A stretch of 47,484 nucleotides of DNA, taken from a virus. The stretch's first letter is position 1, and each line of letters starts with the position of its first letter. Positions 23,482 to 32,285 of this stretch are shown piece after piece. The notes beneath the pieces were generated by a model. It worked only from the letters and a program-made list of their open reading frames with translations, was not told the origin of the DNA and ran no database searches. Made by a program: the position numbers and the translations under genes. The stretch is taken from positions 1 to 47,484 of the IMG/VR virus record IMGVR_UViG_3300046665_000438. One strand, given 5' to 3'.

Positions 23482-23848
23482 ACCCACCCCCCGGCCGGGA
23501 AGTCCCGGCCTTTCCCGACTTTAGGATCATTTCGATCACCGCCTGCTGCACCTGCAAGGCGCGGATCTTGTCGTTGAGCTTTTCCAGCTCACTCTGCAGC
23601 TGCTCCCGCGACGTGTAGTCCTTGGTCAGGGAGGCGATCGCCAGCTTGGCTTGCGCCTGTTCGTTCTCGATCGCTTCCAGCTTCTGGTTGGTGGTCGCCA
23701 TGTGTAGTGCGAGCGTGGGCGCCTGCTTGACCAGGTCCTGAATGCTGCTCAGGAACCCGACCAAAATGGCGACACACAGAGCACTGCACACGGCCGTGAC
23801 AACCCGGGCCAGTCGCGAATACCCAGCCCGACGTTCTTCGATTGTCAT
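23468..23848 (-). CDS. Membrane-anchored coiled-coil protein, possible inner-membrane spanin (126 aa)
   Basis: AGGGGAG five bases upstream supports the ATG at 23848 over a GTG at 23854. A basic N-terminus is followed by one membrane segment (about 15-35, Val-Thr-Ala-Val-Cys-Ser-Ala-Leu). A long charged coiled coil (about 52-110) and a Gly-rich end complete it. This N-in, single-span plus periplasmic coil layout is that of Rz-type spanins. No overlapping lipoprotein gene (Rz1) with a lipobox was found in other frames, so the spanin call is tentative; a second holin or accessory membrane protein is possible. Confidence 0.5.
   Translation of the reverse strand: MTIEERRAGYSRLARVVTAVCSALCVAILVGFLSSIQDLVKQAPTLALHMATTNQKLEAIENEQAQAKLAIASLTKDYTSREQLQSELEKLNDKIRALQVQQAVIEMILKSGKAGTSRPGGGYGQS
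23493..23510 (-). promoter_or_regulatory. Hairpin next to the holin-like ribosome site
   Basis: GGCCGGG (23493-23499) and CCCGGCC (23504-23510) form a perfect 7-bp stem with a four-base loop. On the leftward mRNA it ends a few bases before the G-rich ribosome site and the two close starts of the holin-like gene. In lambda, a hairpin in this place sets the holin/antiholin start ratio. The same role here is by analogy. Confidence 0.5.
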
Positions 23849-23863
23849 AGGCACTCCCCTTGG

Positions 23864-24754
23864 TCACATCAGTACAATCATTCGTGGTTGTTGAGTCACG
23901 GCCACGGCGTTACTGAACGCCACTTCGACCACCATCTGGCTGATCTGGCCGGCGATCGGGGCGCTGATCGCCACTTCGGTGACCAGTTGCGATACGGCGC
24001 CTGCCGCGAGTGTGGCGTGTACTACTTCAACCACTGCTTGCGACACGGTGGCTTGCGCTACGGTGGCGTGTGCCACCTCCACCGCGGCTTGCGATGTTTG
24101 GATCACGGTCGTGGTGCTGACACTTGGGAGCGGCGCCGTATCGCCGTTGGTGGCAACGCTGAACAGGTCGAGATCTCGGGTGCCGGTAGAGTCCTGGTTA
24201 TGTACTCCGACCCAACCAGCCGCTGAGATGGAGGACTCGGTGAGCGTCACCGTCCAAGCGCTCGGCTCACTATCACCGTCGACCCACAGCTTGGCCGACA
24301 GAGTGGTGCCGTTGACCCGGAAGCGCACGTAATACCAAGCGTTGGCAGTCGGGGCAAAGCTGACCGTCGAGGTCAGATTGGTTAGGGCTCCGGCTACATA
24401 CTTCTGAAACTGATAGGTTTGAGAGGGGCCATTGAAGGCGAAGTAGTACCCGGTCTCTGCACCAGCCGCGCCCGAACCCCTGACGAGTAAGCGCAGAATT
24501 TCAGACGAGGAACTGCTGACCCTGACCCGCGCCAGAATCTCGGTGTTAGCGCGGTTGGCGTCCGCGTCGATGGCGTCCCAAGTGAGCAGGTGGTGGGCAC
24601 TGGCAGTGCCGGTGTATTCCAGGCACTGGCCACCTTGCGCACTGGCCTTGCTGCGCACCGCCCAGGTGGTGTTGGCAGTGACCCAGCGCGCTGTCCAGTC
24701 GGACGGTTGCGCGCCGACCGTGTAGCTGTCAAAGCCGGTCGAGTATTGGGTCAT
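23864..24754 (-). CDS. Tail protein with lectin-like fold, possible receptor binding (296 aa)
   Basis: The first 200 residues are strand-rich, with Gly-Phe-Asp-Ser-Tyr at the start and Trp-Tyr-Tyr-Val-Arg-Phe-Arg-Val-Asn-Gly-Thr-Thr-Leu in the middle. This pattern is typical of concanavalin/LamG-like domains in phage tail proteins. The C-terminal 85 residues carry four copies of a Ser-Gln-x2-Val/Thr-Glu-Val-Ala/Val motif at roughly 18-residue steps. The gene follows a related protein by one base. A role in host-surface binding is inferred from fold and position. Confidence 0.65.
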   Translation of the reverse strand: MTQYSTGFDSYTVGAQPSDWTARWVTANTTWAVRSKASAQGGQCLEYTGTASAHHLLTWDAIDADANRANTEILARVRVSSSSSEILRLLVRGSGAAGAETGYYFAFNGPSQTYQFQKYVAGALTNLTSTVSFAPTANAWYYVRFRVNGTTLSAKLWVDGDSEPSAWTVTLTESSISAAGWVGVHNQDSTGTRDLDLFSVATNGDTAPLPSVSTTTVIQTSQAAVEVAHATVAQATVSQAVVEVVHATLAAGAVSQLVTEVAISAPIAGQISQMVVEVAFSNAVAVTQQPRMIVLM

Positions 24755-24755
24755 G

Positions 24756-25850
24756 TCAGAGGTCTGCCGAGATTCTTACGCCAAACTCGGCGGCGTTGAA
24801 GTTTGTTTGCGACCAGTCTGCTGAGGTGTTGGGGTCCTGTTCATACATTTTTGTCACGTACTTCGGCGTGGTCGACAGGGGTTGTGAGGCGGCGAAGACC
24901 TCCGTTGCCCCGGATTTGATGAACACGTCGACCCCGCGGAAGCCCGCGTCCACTTTGTAGCAGTAGGCGCTGAGTTGAACGGCCTTAATCGAGCCGGTTT
25001 CCGAGGCGTCCTGAAACCCATAGGAGTCCTTCGTCAGGGCGGTGCTGGAACTGACGTAGTCCGTGATGTTCGGCGCGGTCTCATCCACCAAGGTGTAGTG
25101 GGTGCTGCCCGTGCTACAGGTCATCGCGGTGTAGGTACCGTCCGCGTTGGGGTAGTAAGGTTTTACTTTGATGTCGCCGAGGAACCCCCCCGTCTCGGCG
25201 CTGCCCGAACTGCTCGTGCGGACATACAGGTCGTCGTAATATTTAGCCGTTGTTTGGGAGGAACTGCCCCCCGCAAACGCGATAACGGTGGCGTAGTTCC
25301 ATGTCTGGGCCTTGGTGTTGATCCCCGTGAGGTTGATTTCAACTACGCCATTAATCCGAACTTCAAGTTGCCCGACAGTGCCGTCAATAAACACCCGCAT
25401 TTCCACGTAGTACCAAGTGGTAGGGGACAGCGTGGTAGTGCTGGCGCCCAGGTCAGTGGCACTGCTAAAGCCTGCACCGTTGATGCTGCCTCGGACAGCG
25501 TGCAGTTTCCCGTCAGAGAGGACCGCCAGCCCAACTTGCCCGGCTAAGGCAAAGTTAAGCCCTTCGCCAAGCCCCATAACAGCCTCCCCGGTGCTTGTAC
25601 TTACCGTGCTCCCCGGGGGGATGATATTCAGGTACAGCCCGAAACCGATGCAGTAGTTACTGGCCTGGCCGATGCTTTTAAACACACCCGACTGAGCGAT
25701 GCTTGTGATTTTTAAGGCCTTCCCCGAGTTCCTGAAAACGGTCGAATCAATGGTTTGGCCACCGCTCGCAGTGGAGGATGACCACTTGGCCCCAATGTCC
25801 GCCGTCGCGTAATGGTCAAAGCCATCCAAAAATTGCGTTACCCAGGCCAT
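24756..25850 (-). CDS. Lectin-like tail protein, related to the next gene (364 aa)
   Basis: The start at 25850 is one base after the fibre stop; a longer upstream frame inside the fibre gene was dropped. The protein begins Trp-Val-Thr-Gln-Phe-Leu-Asp-Gly-Phe-Asp and has a Trp-Tyr-Tyr-Val-Glu-Met-Arg-Val strand near 165, matching segments of the 296-aa protein downstream. Both thus share a LamG-like module of about 200 residues. The last 130 residues form a different domain. It is probably a tail-tip or fibre component that binds surface sugars or polymers. Confidence 0.65.
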   Translation of the reverse strand: MAWVTQFLDGFDHYATADIGAKWSSSTASGGQTIDSTVFRNSGKALKITSIAQSGVFKSIGQASNYCIGFGLYLNIIPPGSTVSTSTGEAVMGLGEGLNFALAGQVGLAVLSDGKLHAVRGSINGAGFSSATDLGASTTTLSPTTWYYVEMRVFIDGTVGQLEVRINGVVEINLTGINTKAQTWNYATVIAFAGGSSSQTTAKYYDDLYVRTSSSGSAETGGFLGDIKVKPYYPNADGTYTAMTCSTGSTHYTLVDETAPNITDYVSSSTALTKDSYGFQDASETGSIKAVQLSAYCYKVDAGFRGVDVFIKSGATEVFAASQPLSTTPKYVTKMYEQDPNTSADWSQTNFNAAEFGVRISADL

Positions 25851-25851
25851 A

Positions 25852-28194
25852 TCAGCGCACCCCTGCAATGGAAAATGAAAAGTCCGCGAGCGTGGCGTCT
25901 GCCGTGCCCGGTGCCTTGAATTGCAACGCATCGCCTACGGCCAGGCTAAACGCCGAGGCGGCAATAAAGGACGGCGCCGCACCGGCTGCGGCAAAGCGCA
26001 CGGTACCCACGGCCGTGACGGCGTGGCCGCTGGCGGCGATCTTGTTGACGGTGATGTCGGTCTGCGCGGTGGCCGCGATCAGGGCGATACCGCTGGAGCC
26101 GGCCATGGCGGCGGCGAAGCTGATGGCGAACGGGGCGACGAACATACCCAGCACCTGGTTGGCTGCCGGCACGCCGTTCCAGGCCACGCCGATCACCGCC
26201 GGTTCGTCATAAAACTCCAGGGCGTTGGCCGCAGCGTTGACCCGCAGCTTCTTGAGCGCCTGCCCGGAGAAGCTGGCCGGCGCGTCTGACAGTCCGACAA
26301 ACGCCGTGGCGCCCGTCGTGTCGGTGACGAACTCCAGCGCGGTCCCTGCCGAGTTGACCCGAACTTTCTTGAGCGAGGCACCCGAGTAGCTGGCAGGGGC
26401 GTCGGACAGGCCAGTGAAAGCCGTGGCGCCGGCGGTGTCAGTGACAAACTCTAAGCCAGTACCGGCCGAGTTGACCTTGACCTTCTTGTTCGCCGCGCCG
26501 GTGTAGTTGGCAGGCGCATCAGACAGGCCAGTGAAGGCGGTGATGCCCGCCGGCACGGTGACGAACTCCAGCCCCGAAGCGTCCGACTTGACCTTGACCG
26601 TCTTGCTGCCTTGCCCGGTGTAACTGGTGGGCGCGTCCGTGAGCCCGATGAAACTGGTAGGGGTGGCGCCTGCCGAGAACTCGATGCCGCTCTCATCACC
26701 CTTGACGGTCACCACCTTGAAGGCGGAACCGGCGTAGGAGTCAGGAGTATCAGTCAGGCCGAGCAGGGTGGTGGTGTCCAGCGAAGCGAATTCCAGCGCG
26801 GTCATCGCGGCGTTGACCCGAACGAATTTCAGCGCGCTGGCGGTGTAGTTTACCGGGGTGTCGGGCAGCTCCAGGAAGTTCGCCGGGCCGGTGCCGGCCG
26901 CGAATTCGACCCCTGTGCCGGCAGCGTTGACCCGCACGACCTTGAGTGCCTGACCGGAGTAGCTGTCAGGGGTGTCGGTCAGGCCGAGCAGTGTCGACGG
27001 CGAGGCGGCAGCGCTGAACTCCAACCCGGTTTCATCCGCTTTGACCGACACCAGGCGGAAGGCCTGGCCCGCGAAAGTGTCCGGGGTGTCGGTCAGTGCG
27101 AGGTAGTTGGCCACCGGGCTGCCGAACTCCAGCCCGGTCTCTGCCAAGTTGACCACCGGCACCTTGCCCGCCTGCCCGGTGTAGCTCGCCGGGGCGTCGG
27201 TAAGCCCCGTAAACACTGTGGGAGCGGCAGCGGCGCTGAACTCCAGCCCGGTTTCCCCGGCATTGACCTTGACCACCTTGTTGGCCTGCCCGGCGTAGCT
27301 CGCCGGCACATCGCTCAAACCGGTGAAGGCCGAGGCACCCCCACCCCCGCCAGTGCCCGAGGCGATCGACACCACGTTGACGCCATCACAAAACAGCGCA
27401 CCGTTGGTGCCGGCAGTCAACGCCACGCCGGTACCGGATGGGGTCTTGACCGTCACCGAGAAGGCACCGGCTGTGTCGTTGTCGATGAAATAGACCTTGG
27501 CCTTCGCCGGCACGATCAGATTGCGTGCGGCGGTCGGCGTGCCGGTCAGGCGGATCACCCCCTGTTCCATGGCTTCCGCTGCGGTCAAGGTCACGTCGGC
27601 GGTGGTGATGGCCTTGCTCAACAGGGCGCTAAATGCCTTTTCCGTGGCCTCAATGCGCTTGTCCGGGCTAGCGTAGGTCAGGCCTGAGTAGCTGCTGCTC
27701 AGCAGATCGAGCAGATCCTGGTAGCCCGGGGCGTAGGTGGCCAGCTTGGTGATGGTGCCGAACGCGGTACCAGACCACACCACCGAGTACAACGCGGCGG
27801 CGCTGGAGCTGTCGCGGTACGGGATGCCGTCGATGCCCATGCGGATGTAGTAGGTGCCGGCCGCCGCGCCGCTGAACGGAATCACCGTGGTGGTCGGCTT
27901 GTAGGCCATTTGCGCAGCGCTCGCGCTCCAAAAGAACCCCGGTTGCAAGGTCAGGTTGGTGCCGGAAGTGCTACTGGCGAACGAAGTCTCGCCGACCAGC
28001 GCCACCGCGATCGGGCCGAACATGGCCTTGCCGATGTTGAACAGGTTGGTCGGACTGGCCGCTGCGCTCTGCAGGGTGTCGACCGTGCCCGACATCGTGT
28101 TGATCGTGTTTTCCAACGTGTCATAGTTGGCGTTGTGCTTGGCGATGTAGGCCGTTTCACCCGTGGTCGCAAGGCGCTGCAATGTAATAGTCAT
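25852..28194 (-). CDS. Tail fibre with ten tandem repeats (780 aa)
   Basis: The N-terminal 285 residues form a fibre base with a coiled-coil start (Leu-Glu-Asn-Thr-Ile-Asn-Thr-Met) and strand-rich domains. A Gly-rich hinge lies at 281-286, then ten repeats of 36-40 residues cover 288-663. Each repeat has Leu-(Ser/Thr)-Asp-x-Pro-x-x-(Tyr/Phe), a Gly, then Val-x-Val-x ... Gly-Leu-Glu-Phe. The repeat type is common in phage fibres and gives a rigid shaft. The last 115 residues are hydrophobic and Ala-rich, a probable trimer tip. Confidence 0.85.
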   Translation of the reverse strand: MTITLQRLATTGETAYIAKHNANYDTLENTINTMSGTVDTLQSAAASPTNLFNIGKAMFGPIAVALVGETSFASSTSGTNLTLQPGFFWSASAAQMAYKPTTTVIPFSGAAAGTYYIRMGIDGIPYRDSSSAAALYSVVWSGTAFGTITKLATYAPGYQDLLDLLSSSYSGLTYASPDKRIEATEKAFSALLSKAITTADVTLTAAEAMEQGVIRLTGTPTAARNLIVPAKAKVYFIDNDTAGAFSVTVKTPSGTGVALTAGTNGALFCDGVNVVSIASGTGGGGGASAFTGLSDVPASYAGQANKVVKVNAGETGLEFSAAAAPTVFTGLTDAPASYTGQAGKVPVVNLAETGLEFGSPVANYLALTDTPDTFAGQAFRLVSVKADETGLEFSAAASPSTLLGLTDTPDSYSGQALKVVRVNAAGTGVEFAAGTGPANFLELPDTPVNYTASALKFVRVNAAMTALEFASLDTTTLLGLTDTPDSYAGSAFKVVTVKGDESGIEFSAGATPTSFIGLTDAPTSYTGQGSKTVKVKSDASGLEFVTVPAGITAFTGLSDAPANYTGAANKKVKVNSAGTGLEFVTDTAGATAFTGLSDAPASYSGASLKKVRVNSAGTALEFVTDTTGATAFVGLSDAPASFSGQALKKLRVNAAANALEFYDEPAVIGVAWNGVPAANQVLGMFVAPFAISFAAAMAGSSGIALIAATAQTDITVNKIAASGHAVTAVGTVRFAAAGAAPSFIAASAFSLAVGDALQFKAPGTADATLADFSFSIAGVR
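26206..27333 (-). repeat. Coding repeat array in the fibre (10 units of about 38 aa)
   Basis: Ten units of about 108-120 bp correspond to fibre residues 288-663. The last three (nearest the C-terminus) are the most alike, sharing Thr-Ala-Phe-x-Gly-Leu-Ser-Asp-Ala-Pro and Ala-Gly-Thr-x-Leu-Glu-Phe-Val, which suggests recent duplication there. Units 3-6 are more diverged. Confidence 0.85.
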
Positions 28195-28196
28195 GC

Positions 28197-28709
28197 TTAC
28201 CTCAGTTCGATCAGGACGCCGCCACGGAAAATCCCTGTCGCGCCGTAAGGCACAACGCCGTAGCCGCCGAAGGTGGCGAGTTCGTCATAGGTCAGGGCGC
28301 GGGCGACCAGGCCGACTTCGACGGTGGTGCCGAGGTCGTAGGCGATCGGGCCAAAGCTGGGATCGGGAATGTGCACCGGGGTGCGGGTGTACGAACCGGG
28401 GCGGCGCTTGGACAGCCCGGTGACTTCCCAACGCCCTGTTTCCGAACGGCGCAAGCGCACAGCGGTGCCGGCATCGGCGTAGATCAGATCGCGGCTGTTG
28501 GCCGCGATCGGCACGTTGCGCAGTGGCGCGACCACTTCGTCACCGGTGTTGCTGTCCATCGACTTGAGGCCCACGTCGACATCGCAGCCGTAGGTCAGAG
28601 ACAGGCCGTCAGTCACCAGCAGGGTCGGGCGGGTCAGGATGGTGCCGTCAATCTCTCTGATCGACTGGTCAATTTCGCCGCGGATGAGGTAGGTCAGTAA
28701 GCCACTCAT
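28197..28709 (-). CDS. Minor tail protein of unknown role (170 aa)
   Basis: The start overlaps the hub-like stop (TAATG), and the stop lies two bases before the fibre start. The product has a Thr-Asp-Gly-Leu-Ser-Leu-Thr-Tyr-Gly strand region, a central basic stretch (Lys-Arg-Arg-Pro-Gly near 101), and a Gly-rich C-terminus ending in strands. I do not recognise a family. Its place between hub and fibre suggests a tip or fibre-attachment component. Confidence 0.6.
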   Translation of the reverse strand: MSGLLTYLIRGEIDQSIREIDGTILTRPTLLVTDGLSLTYGCDVDVGLKSMDSNTGDEVVAPLRNVPIAANSRDLIYADAGTAVRLRRSETGRWEVTGLSKRRPGSYTRTPVHIPDPSFGPIAYDLGTTVEVGLVARALTYDELATFGGYGVVPYGATGIFRGGVLIELR

Positions 28710-30190
28710 TAGACGCGGAACCCCTGTACCGAGAGCATGGCCGATGACCCACGGGTCAGGTCGCGGGTAAACGTCAGCACGTACAGGCGCGAACCGTCCG
28801 GCAATTGCAGGATGTCGCCGCGCTCCAGGGCAGGGTGGTCGATGATGTCGACGTTCCAGGTGATCGCGGACAGGGAGCGATACAGCAACTCACGCACCGC
28901 GATCTGCTGGGCGTGGCCTTCGTTCATCACGAAGTCCGAGTCCATGGTTTCTTCCAGGCGCATCCATTCCGGGGTGCTGTCGTTGTAGGCTTCGGTGGTG
29001 TTGGTTTCGTGGACGTAGTCGTAGGGCTCGCCCCAAATCTCATAGACCCCGGTACCGAGGGACATGATGATCAGGAAGAACGCCACCTGCCCGGCCATTT
29101 CATACGGGCGGCCTTGTGGGATGGTGATCCCGGTGCCGGTGATACCCACCTGCACCAGGTCGGGAACCGTCGAGGCATACAGCATGGCCGCCATCGCGGC
29201 GGTGGCTAAGGTGGGCACCCACACCTTGGTGGTGACGGTGATTTCGCCGCTGAATTCGCTTTTCTGTTCGTAGTCTTCATCGCCGACCGGCAGCAGGCCG
29301 TCGTTGACCGAGGTGACAACCTTCATCCAGGTGTTGTCCGCACGCTGCCGGCGATCGTCTGACCAGTACAGCTCGCGTTCCTGCTTGAGCTTGAAGAACC
29401 CGGCGGTGATCGACTCGCGGGCCATCACCTGCGCCTGCTGCAAACTCTTGCTCAGGTTCGGGTCGAGCCACTTGAGAATCACGGCGGTGACGGAGGTTTT
29501 GTTGCGCGAGCCGGAAATTTTCAGCAGCTGGAACGGCTCCAGCACCAGGTCTGCGGTGCGCCCAGTGTCGCGAGAGATAGGCTTGAAGCGACCCAAGGCG
29601 TCGACCCATGGCTCAAGCCCTGCGACCTGCAGAATCTCCGTCAGCATGTCCCACGCCGGCAAGTCCGCCAGTTGGGTGTCGCCATGCACGGTGCTGACAC
29701 CCAGCACCAGCGAGCCGCGAATCTCCGAGGTGGTCAAGCCAATGGCGGTGAGGACATCCCGCGCCAACACCCCCAGTTCGCTGCCGGCCGGGTAGACATT
29801 GCCAACCCACTTGGTCTGTCGCCACAGGCTGTTGCTGTCGCGGCTGCGCACCGTCAGGGACATGCCCCGCTCGCCGCGGCTTTCGCGCCAGTCCGCCAGG
29901 TCCTCGATCTGCCCGTTGAACAGTGGCAGGCCGTCGAGGCGGACCTGGATCAAGTCGCCGATCTTGGGCTGAGCCACGCCGTACAGTTCCTGATAGAACG
30001 TCAGGCCCACACTCAAGCCCGCCTCGGATTGGCTGATGCTGTCGGCGTAGGGGCTCAGGTCTTGGTACATGGTGGCGGTACCCGCCACCAGTTGTGCCCA
30101 GGTGGTGGTGCTCGCCTTGTAATGCACCAGCTGGACGTTGCGCAGAACGTCCTCGCTCGGGTAGCGCAGGTACGGGTATTCCGTAAGCAT
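28709..30190 (-). CDS. Tail hub or baseplate-type protein (493 aa)
   Basis: The first 100 residues have paired strands with Gly-Asp-Leu-Ile-Gln-Val-Arg-Leu-Asp-Gly-Leu-Pro-Leu-Phe-Asn-Gly. This pattern of a ligand-style barrel is seen in gpD/gp27-like tail hub proteins. A central Trp-Asp-Met-Leu-Thr-Glu-Ile-Leu segment and a C-terminal barrel with Leu-Glu-Arg-Gly-Asp-Ile-Leu-Gln-Leu-Pro-Asp-Gly-Ser support this. Hub proteins cap the tail tube and hold the fibres. One-base TAATG overlaps at both ends show coupling. The assignment rests on pattern, not on a computed fold. Confidence 0.6.
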   Translation of the reverse strand: MLTEYPYLRYPSEDVLRNVQLVHYKASTTTWAQLVAGTATMYQDLSPYADSISQSEAGLSVGLTFYQELYGVAQPKIGDLIQVRLDGLPLFNGQIEDLADWRESRGERGMSLTVRSRDSNSLWRQTKWVGNVYPAGSELGVLARDVLTAIGLTTSEIRGSLVLGVSTVHGDTQLADLPAWDMLTEILQVAGLEPWVDALGRFKPISRDTGRTADLVLEPFQLLKISGSRNKTSVTAVILKWLDPNLSKSLQQAQVMARESITAGFFKLKQERELYWSDDRRQRADNTWMKVVTSVNDGLLPVGDEDYEQKSEFSGEITVTTKVWVPTLATAAMAAMLYASTVPDLVQVGITGTGITIPQGRPYEMAGQVAFFLIIMSLGTGVYEIWGEPYDYVHETNTTEAYNDSTPEWMRLEETMDSDFVMNEGHAQQIAVRELLYRSLSAITWNVDIIDHPALERGDILQLPDGSRLYVLTFTRDLTRGSSAMLSVQGFRV

Positions 30191-31326
30191 TAGGGCACCG
30201 AAGTTTCACTAACGATGGAATTTGAGCCAGCAAGTTCGCCGGTCAGTTGGACAATCACGGTTCCGTTGTTCTCACTAGCTTTCCTGCTAGGGCTCACGGT
30301 TGCCGCTGAATCATTCCCTACAGTGTAGGTCAGCTCTTGACCTACGATCCCTTCACCCGCGCCGCCGTACACACGATTGAACACCGGCACGGTCTTGCCC
30401 TTCTGCGGGTAGCGCAGGGGGATCGGCGGGGTCATGCCGACCGGCAACGGCACCGGGTAATAGCCTTTGACGTTGGTGGTGCAGATGCAGTCGGGCAGGG
30501 TGTCGGGCGAGTTGTAGCAGAACAGCACCCGACGCATGAACGGGTCCCAGGTGAACGCCGTGTTGGCCCAGGTGAAGCCACCACTGACCAGCCCGGTGTG
30601 CAGCACGCCCAGCACTTCGCCGGTTTCGTAGTTGAAGGCGGTGAGGTTGCCATCGGTTTCCACCGCGTAGGCCATTGGCGGTTCGGCGATGAACAGGAAC
30701 TCGATCACACCCGCCACGTTGATGGTGCGCAGCCAGTCGCCGGTGGACAGTTGGCAGACCGACAGCTGCGAGGCCGTGTTCCCGTGCAGGCGGGTGATCA
30801 CCAGGTCACGGGCTGGGTCAACAGCAAAGGTGCTGGTCCCCGGGAACGCGCCGCTGCTGCCAATGTTGGCGCCGTAGTCGGTGAACAGTACCGGCTGTAG
30901 CGTGGTCCGCCAGGTCACCGGGTCAACCTTCAACAGCCCGTAATCGTAGAGGCTGGTGGCCCAGATCGAACCGTCCGGTGCGGAAAACATGAAGGCGATG
31001 GTGAAGGACGTGATGTTCTGGCGCATGCCCTTGTACGCCCCCGACCGCCCATCCCACACCAGAGTCTGCACGCTCCAGCTCGGCCACAAGTCTTGGCGCA
31101 TCACCGCCAGCAGGTGAATCTCAAACTCGCCGGGGTAGTTCGGATCTTTGACCGTGAACAGCCCCCGGAAGAAGTCGATGTACATGGTGCAGGTGAACAA
31201 CGTCTCTACCGGGCTTGTGTAGAAGTAGCTGATGCCGTCCGGGAGGATCAGACCGGCGCGTGGAATGGCCCGTGTGGTTAGCGGGTAGACGGCCACGTCA
31301 GACTCAAAAACCTGTTTGATGGGCAT
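30190..31326 (-). CDS. Tail protein with propeller-like repeats and Ig-like end (378 aa)
   Basis: ATG at 31326 overlaps the previous stop as ATGA; the longer frame upstream is rejected. The middle (about 70-290) shows repeated four-strand units: Phe-Ala-Val-Asp-Pro-Ala-Arg-Asp-Leu-Val-Ile with Thr-Gly-Asp-Trp, and Met-Ala-Tyr-Ala-Val-Glu-Thr with Thr-Gly-Glu-Val. They look like blades of a beta propeller. The last 60 residues are Ig-like. Propellers in tails may bind surface polymers or act as scaffolds; function is inferred. Confidence 0.55.
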   Translation of the reverse strand: MPIKQVFESDVAVYPLTTRAIPRAGLILPDGISYFYTSPVETLFTCTMYIDFFRGLFTVKDPNYPGEFEIHLLAVMRQDLWPSWSVQTLVWDGRSGAYKGMRQNITSFTIAFMFSAPDGSIWATSLYDYGLLKVDPVTWRTTLQPVLFTDYGANIGSSGAFPGTSTFAVDPARDLVITRLHGNTASQLSVCQLSTGDWLRTINVAGVIEFLFIAEPPMAYAVETDGNLTAFNYETGEVLGVLHTGLVSGGFTWANTAFTWDPFMRRVLFCYNSPDTLPDCICTTNVKGYYPVPLPVGMTPPIPLRYPQKGKTVPVFNRVYGGAGEGIVGQELTYTVGNDSAATVSPSRKASENNGTVIVQLTGELAGSNSIVSETSVP

Positions 31327-32285
31327 CAGAGCAGCACCCCTGCGGTGAGGTCGAAGTGAAGGCCGGTGCTGCCGATCGGCAGGGCTACGCGGGTCAGGGC
31401 GTAGCCATTGGCGTCGGTGGTCGACTGCGCAATCTGCACCAGCCCCGGGGTGGTGCAGGACCAATCAACCAGCACGCCGGCACAGGGCTCGGCACTGGCG
31501 CCGAGCAGGCGGGTGCGGTATTCCACCGCGCCGCCTTGGCCGACTGGGGCCAGTGCCACCGGTGCCGAAATGGTGGTGGGTACCGGTTCATCGGAATAGA
31601 TGCTGACGGTGTGGTGTACCTCGGGGCTGAGTTCCTGGCGCACCACAAACCAGACCCCGAGGGCCTGGGAGTAGACCGGCGGAAACGAAGCGCTGAACCC
31701 GAGCTTGCGGTGCCAGCCCACGACTTCCCGGTTGACGTGGTCGTACAGGACGGCGCCATCCATGGCCGAAATGAACACCGTGCCGGCGCTTGGGCCGGGG
31801 CTGAAACTGGTGCCGATACCGCCGTAGTCCATGGTCGGCAGGGTAGCTTCGGTGGTGCCGCTGCCTGTCTCGCTGTGCAGGCGGCTTTTCAACGCCCCCC
31901 ACAACACCCGATCCGCCAGGAAACAGGCACCGCTGGCCAACCAAACGGGATCGGCAATTTCAGCCCCTTCGGGGTACAGAGTCACCGGGTGGACCGAGCG
32001 CACAGCGGTAGCCACAAAGCCACCGGCTACGCGGGCGATGCCGGTGTTCTGCGTGTCGTGGCAGTAGATGTCGTAGGCGGATAATGAGGGGTTGCGCACC
32101 GCTACAAAGCCATCGAGCTGGATCAGCGACCCGCATTGAATGGTGTCCCCCGAGGGCTTGCGGATGAATGTCACCACCGCCATCGCCATCAGCGAATCAA
32201 ACCACGTCGGCTTGTGAAAGCAGCGCGCATAGTTGCCGTCGATGTCCCGCATCGGGTACGGCCCAGCCAGCAGACGGAGGGCCAT
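31326..32285 (-). CDS. Minor tail protein with C-terminal Ig-like module (319 aa)
   Basis: The N-terminal 230 residues are strand-rich with repeated turns such as Met-Asp-Gly-Ala-Val-Leu-Tyr-Asp and Tyr-Ser-Gln-Ala-Leu-Gly-Val-Trp, possibly a propeller like the next gene. The last 80 residues hold a bacterial Ig-like (Big-1 type) module with Val-Asp-Trp-Ser-Cys and Thr-Asp-Ala-Asn-Gly-Tyr-Ala. The start abuts the previous stop. A tip decoration role is likely. Confidence 0.55.
   Translation of the reverse strand: MALRLLAGPYPMRDIDGNYARCFHKPTWFDSLMAMAVVTFIRKPSGDTIQCGSLIQLDGFVAVRNPSLSAYDIYCHDTQNTGIARVAGGFVATAVRSVHPVTLYPEGAEIADPVWLASGACFLADRVLWGALKSRLHSETGSGTTEATLPTMDYGGIGTSFSPGPSAGTVFISAMDGAVLYDHVNREVVGWHRKLGFSASFPPVYSQALGVWFVVRQELSPEVHHTVSIYSDEPVPTTISAPVALAPVGQGGAVEYRTRLLGASAEPCAGVLVDWSCTTPGLVQIAQSTTDANGYALTRVALPIGSTGLHFDLTAGVLL

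Noticed and set aside
23589-23867. A frame overlapping the coiled-coil membrane gene as a possible Rz1 partner
   Set aside because: It has no signal peptide or lipobox cysteine and is His/Gln/Gly-rich like other shadow frames.
27332-27360. Gly-coding run in the fibre gene as a possible slippage site
   Set aside because: It encodes a short Gly-rich hinge before the repeats, common in fibres; there is no alternative downstream frame to shift into.
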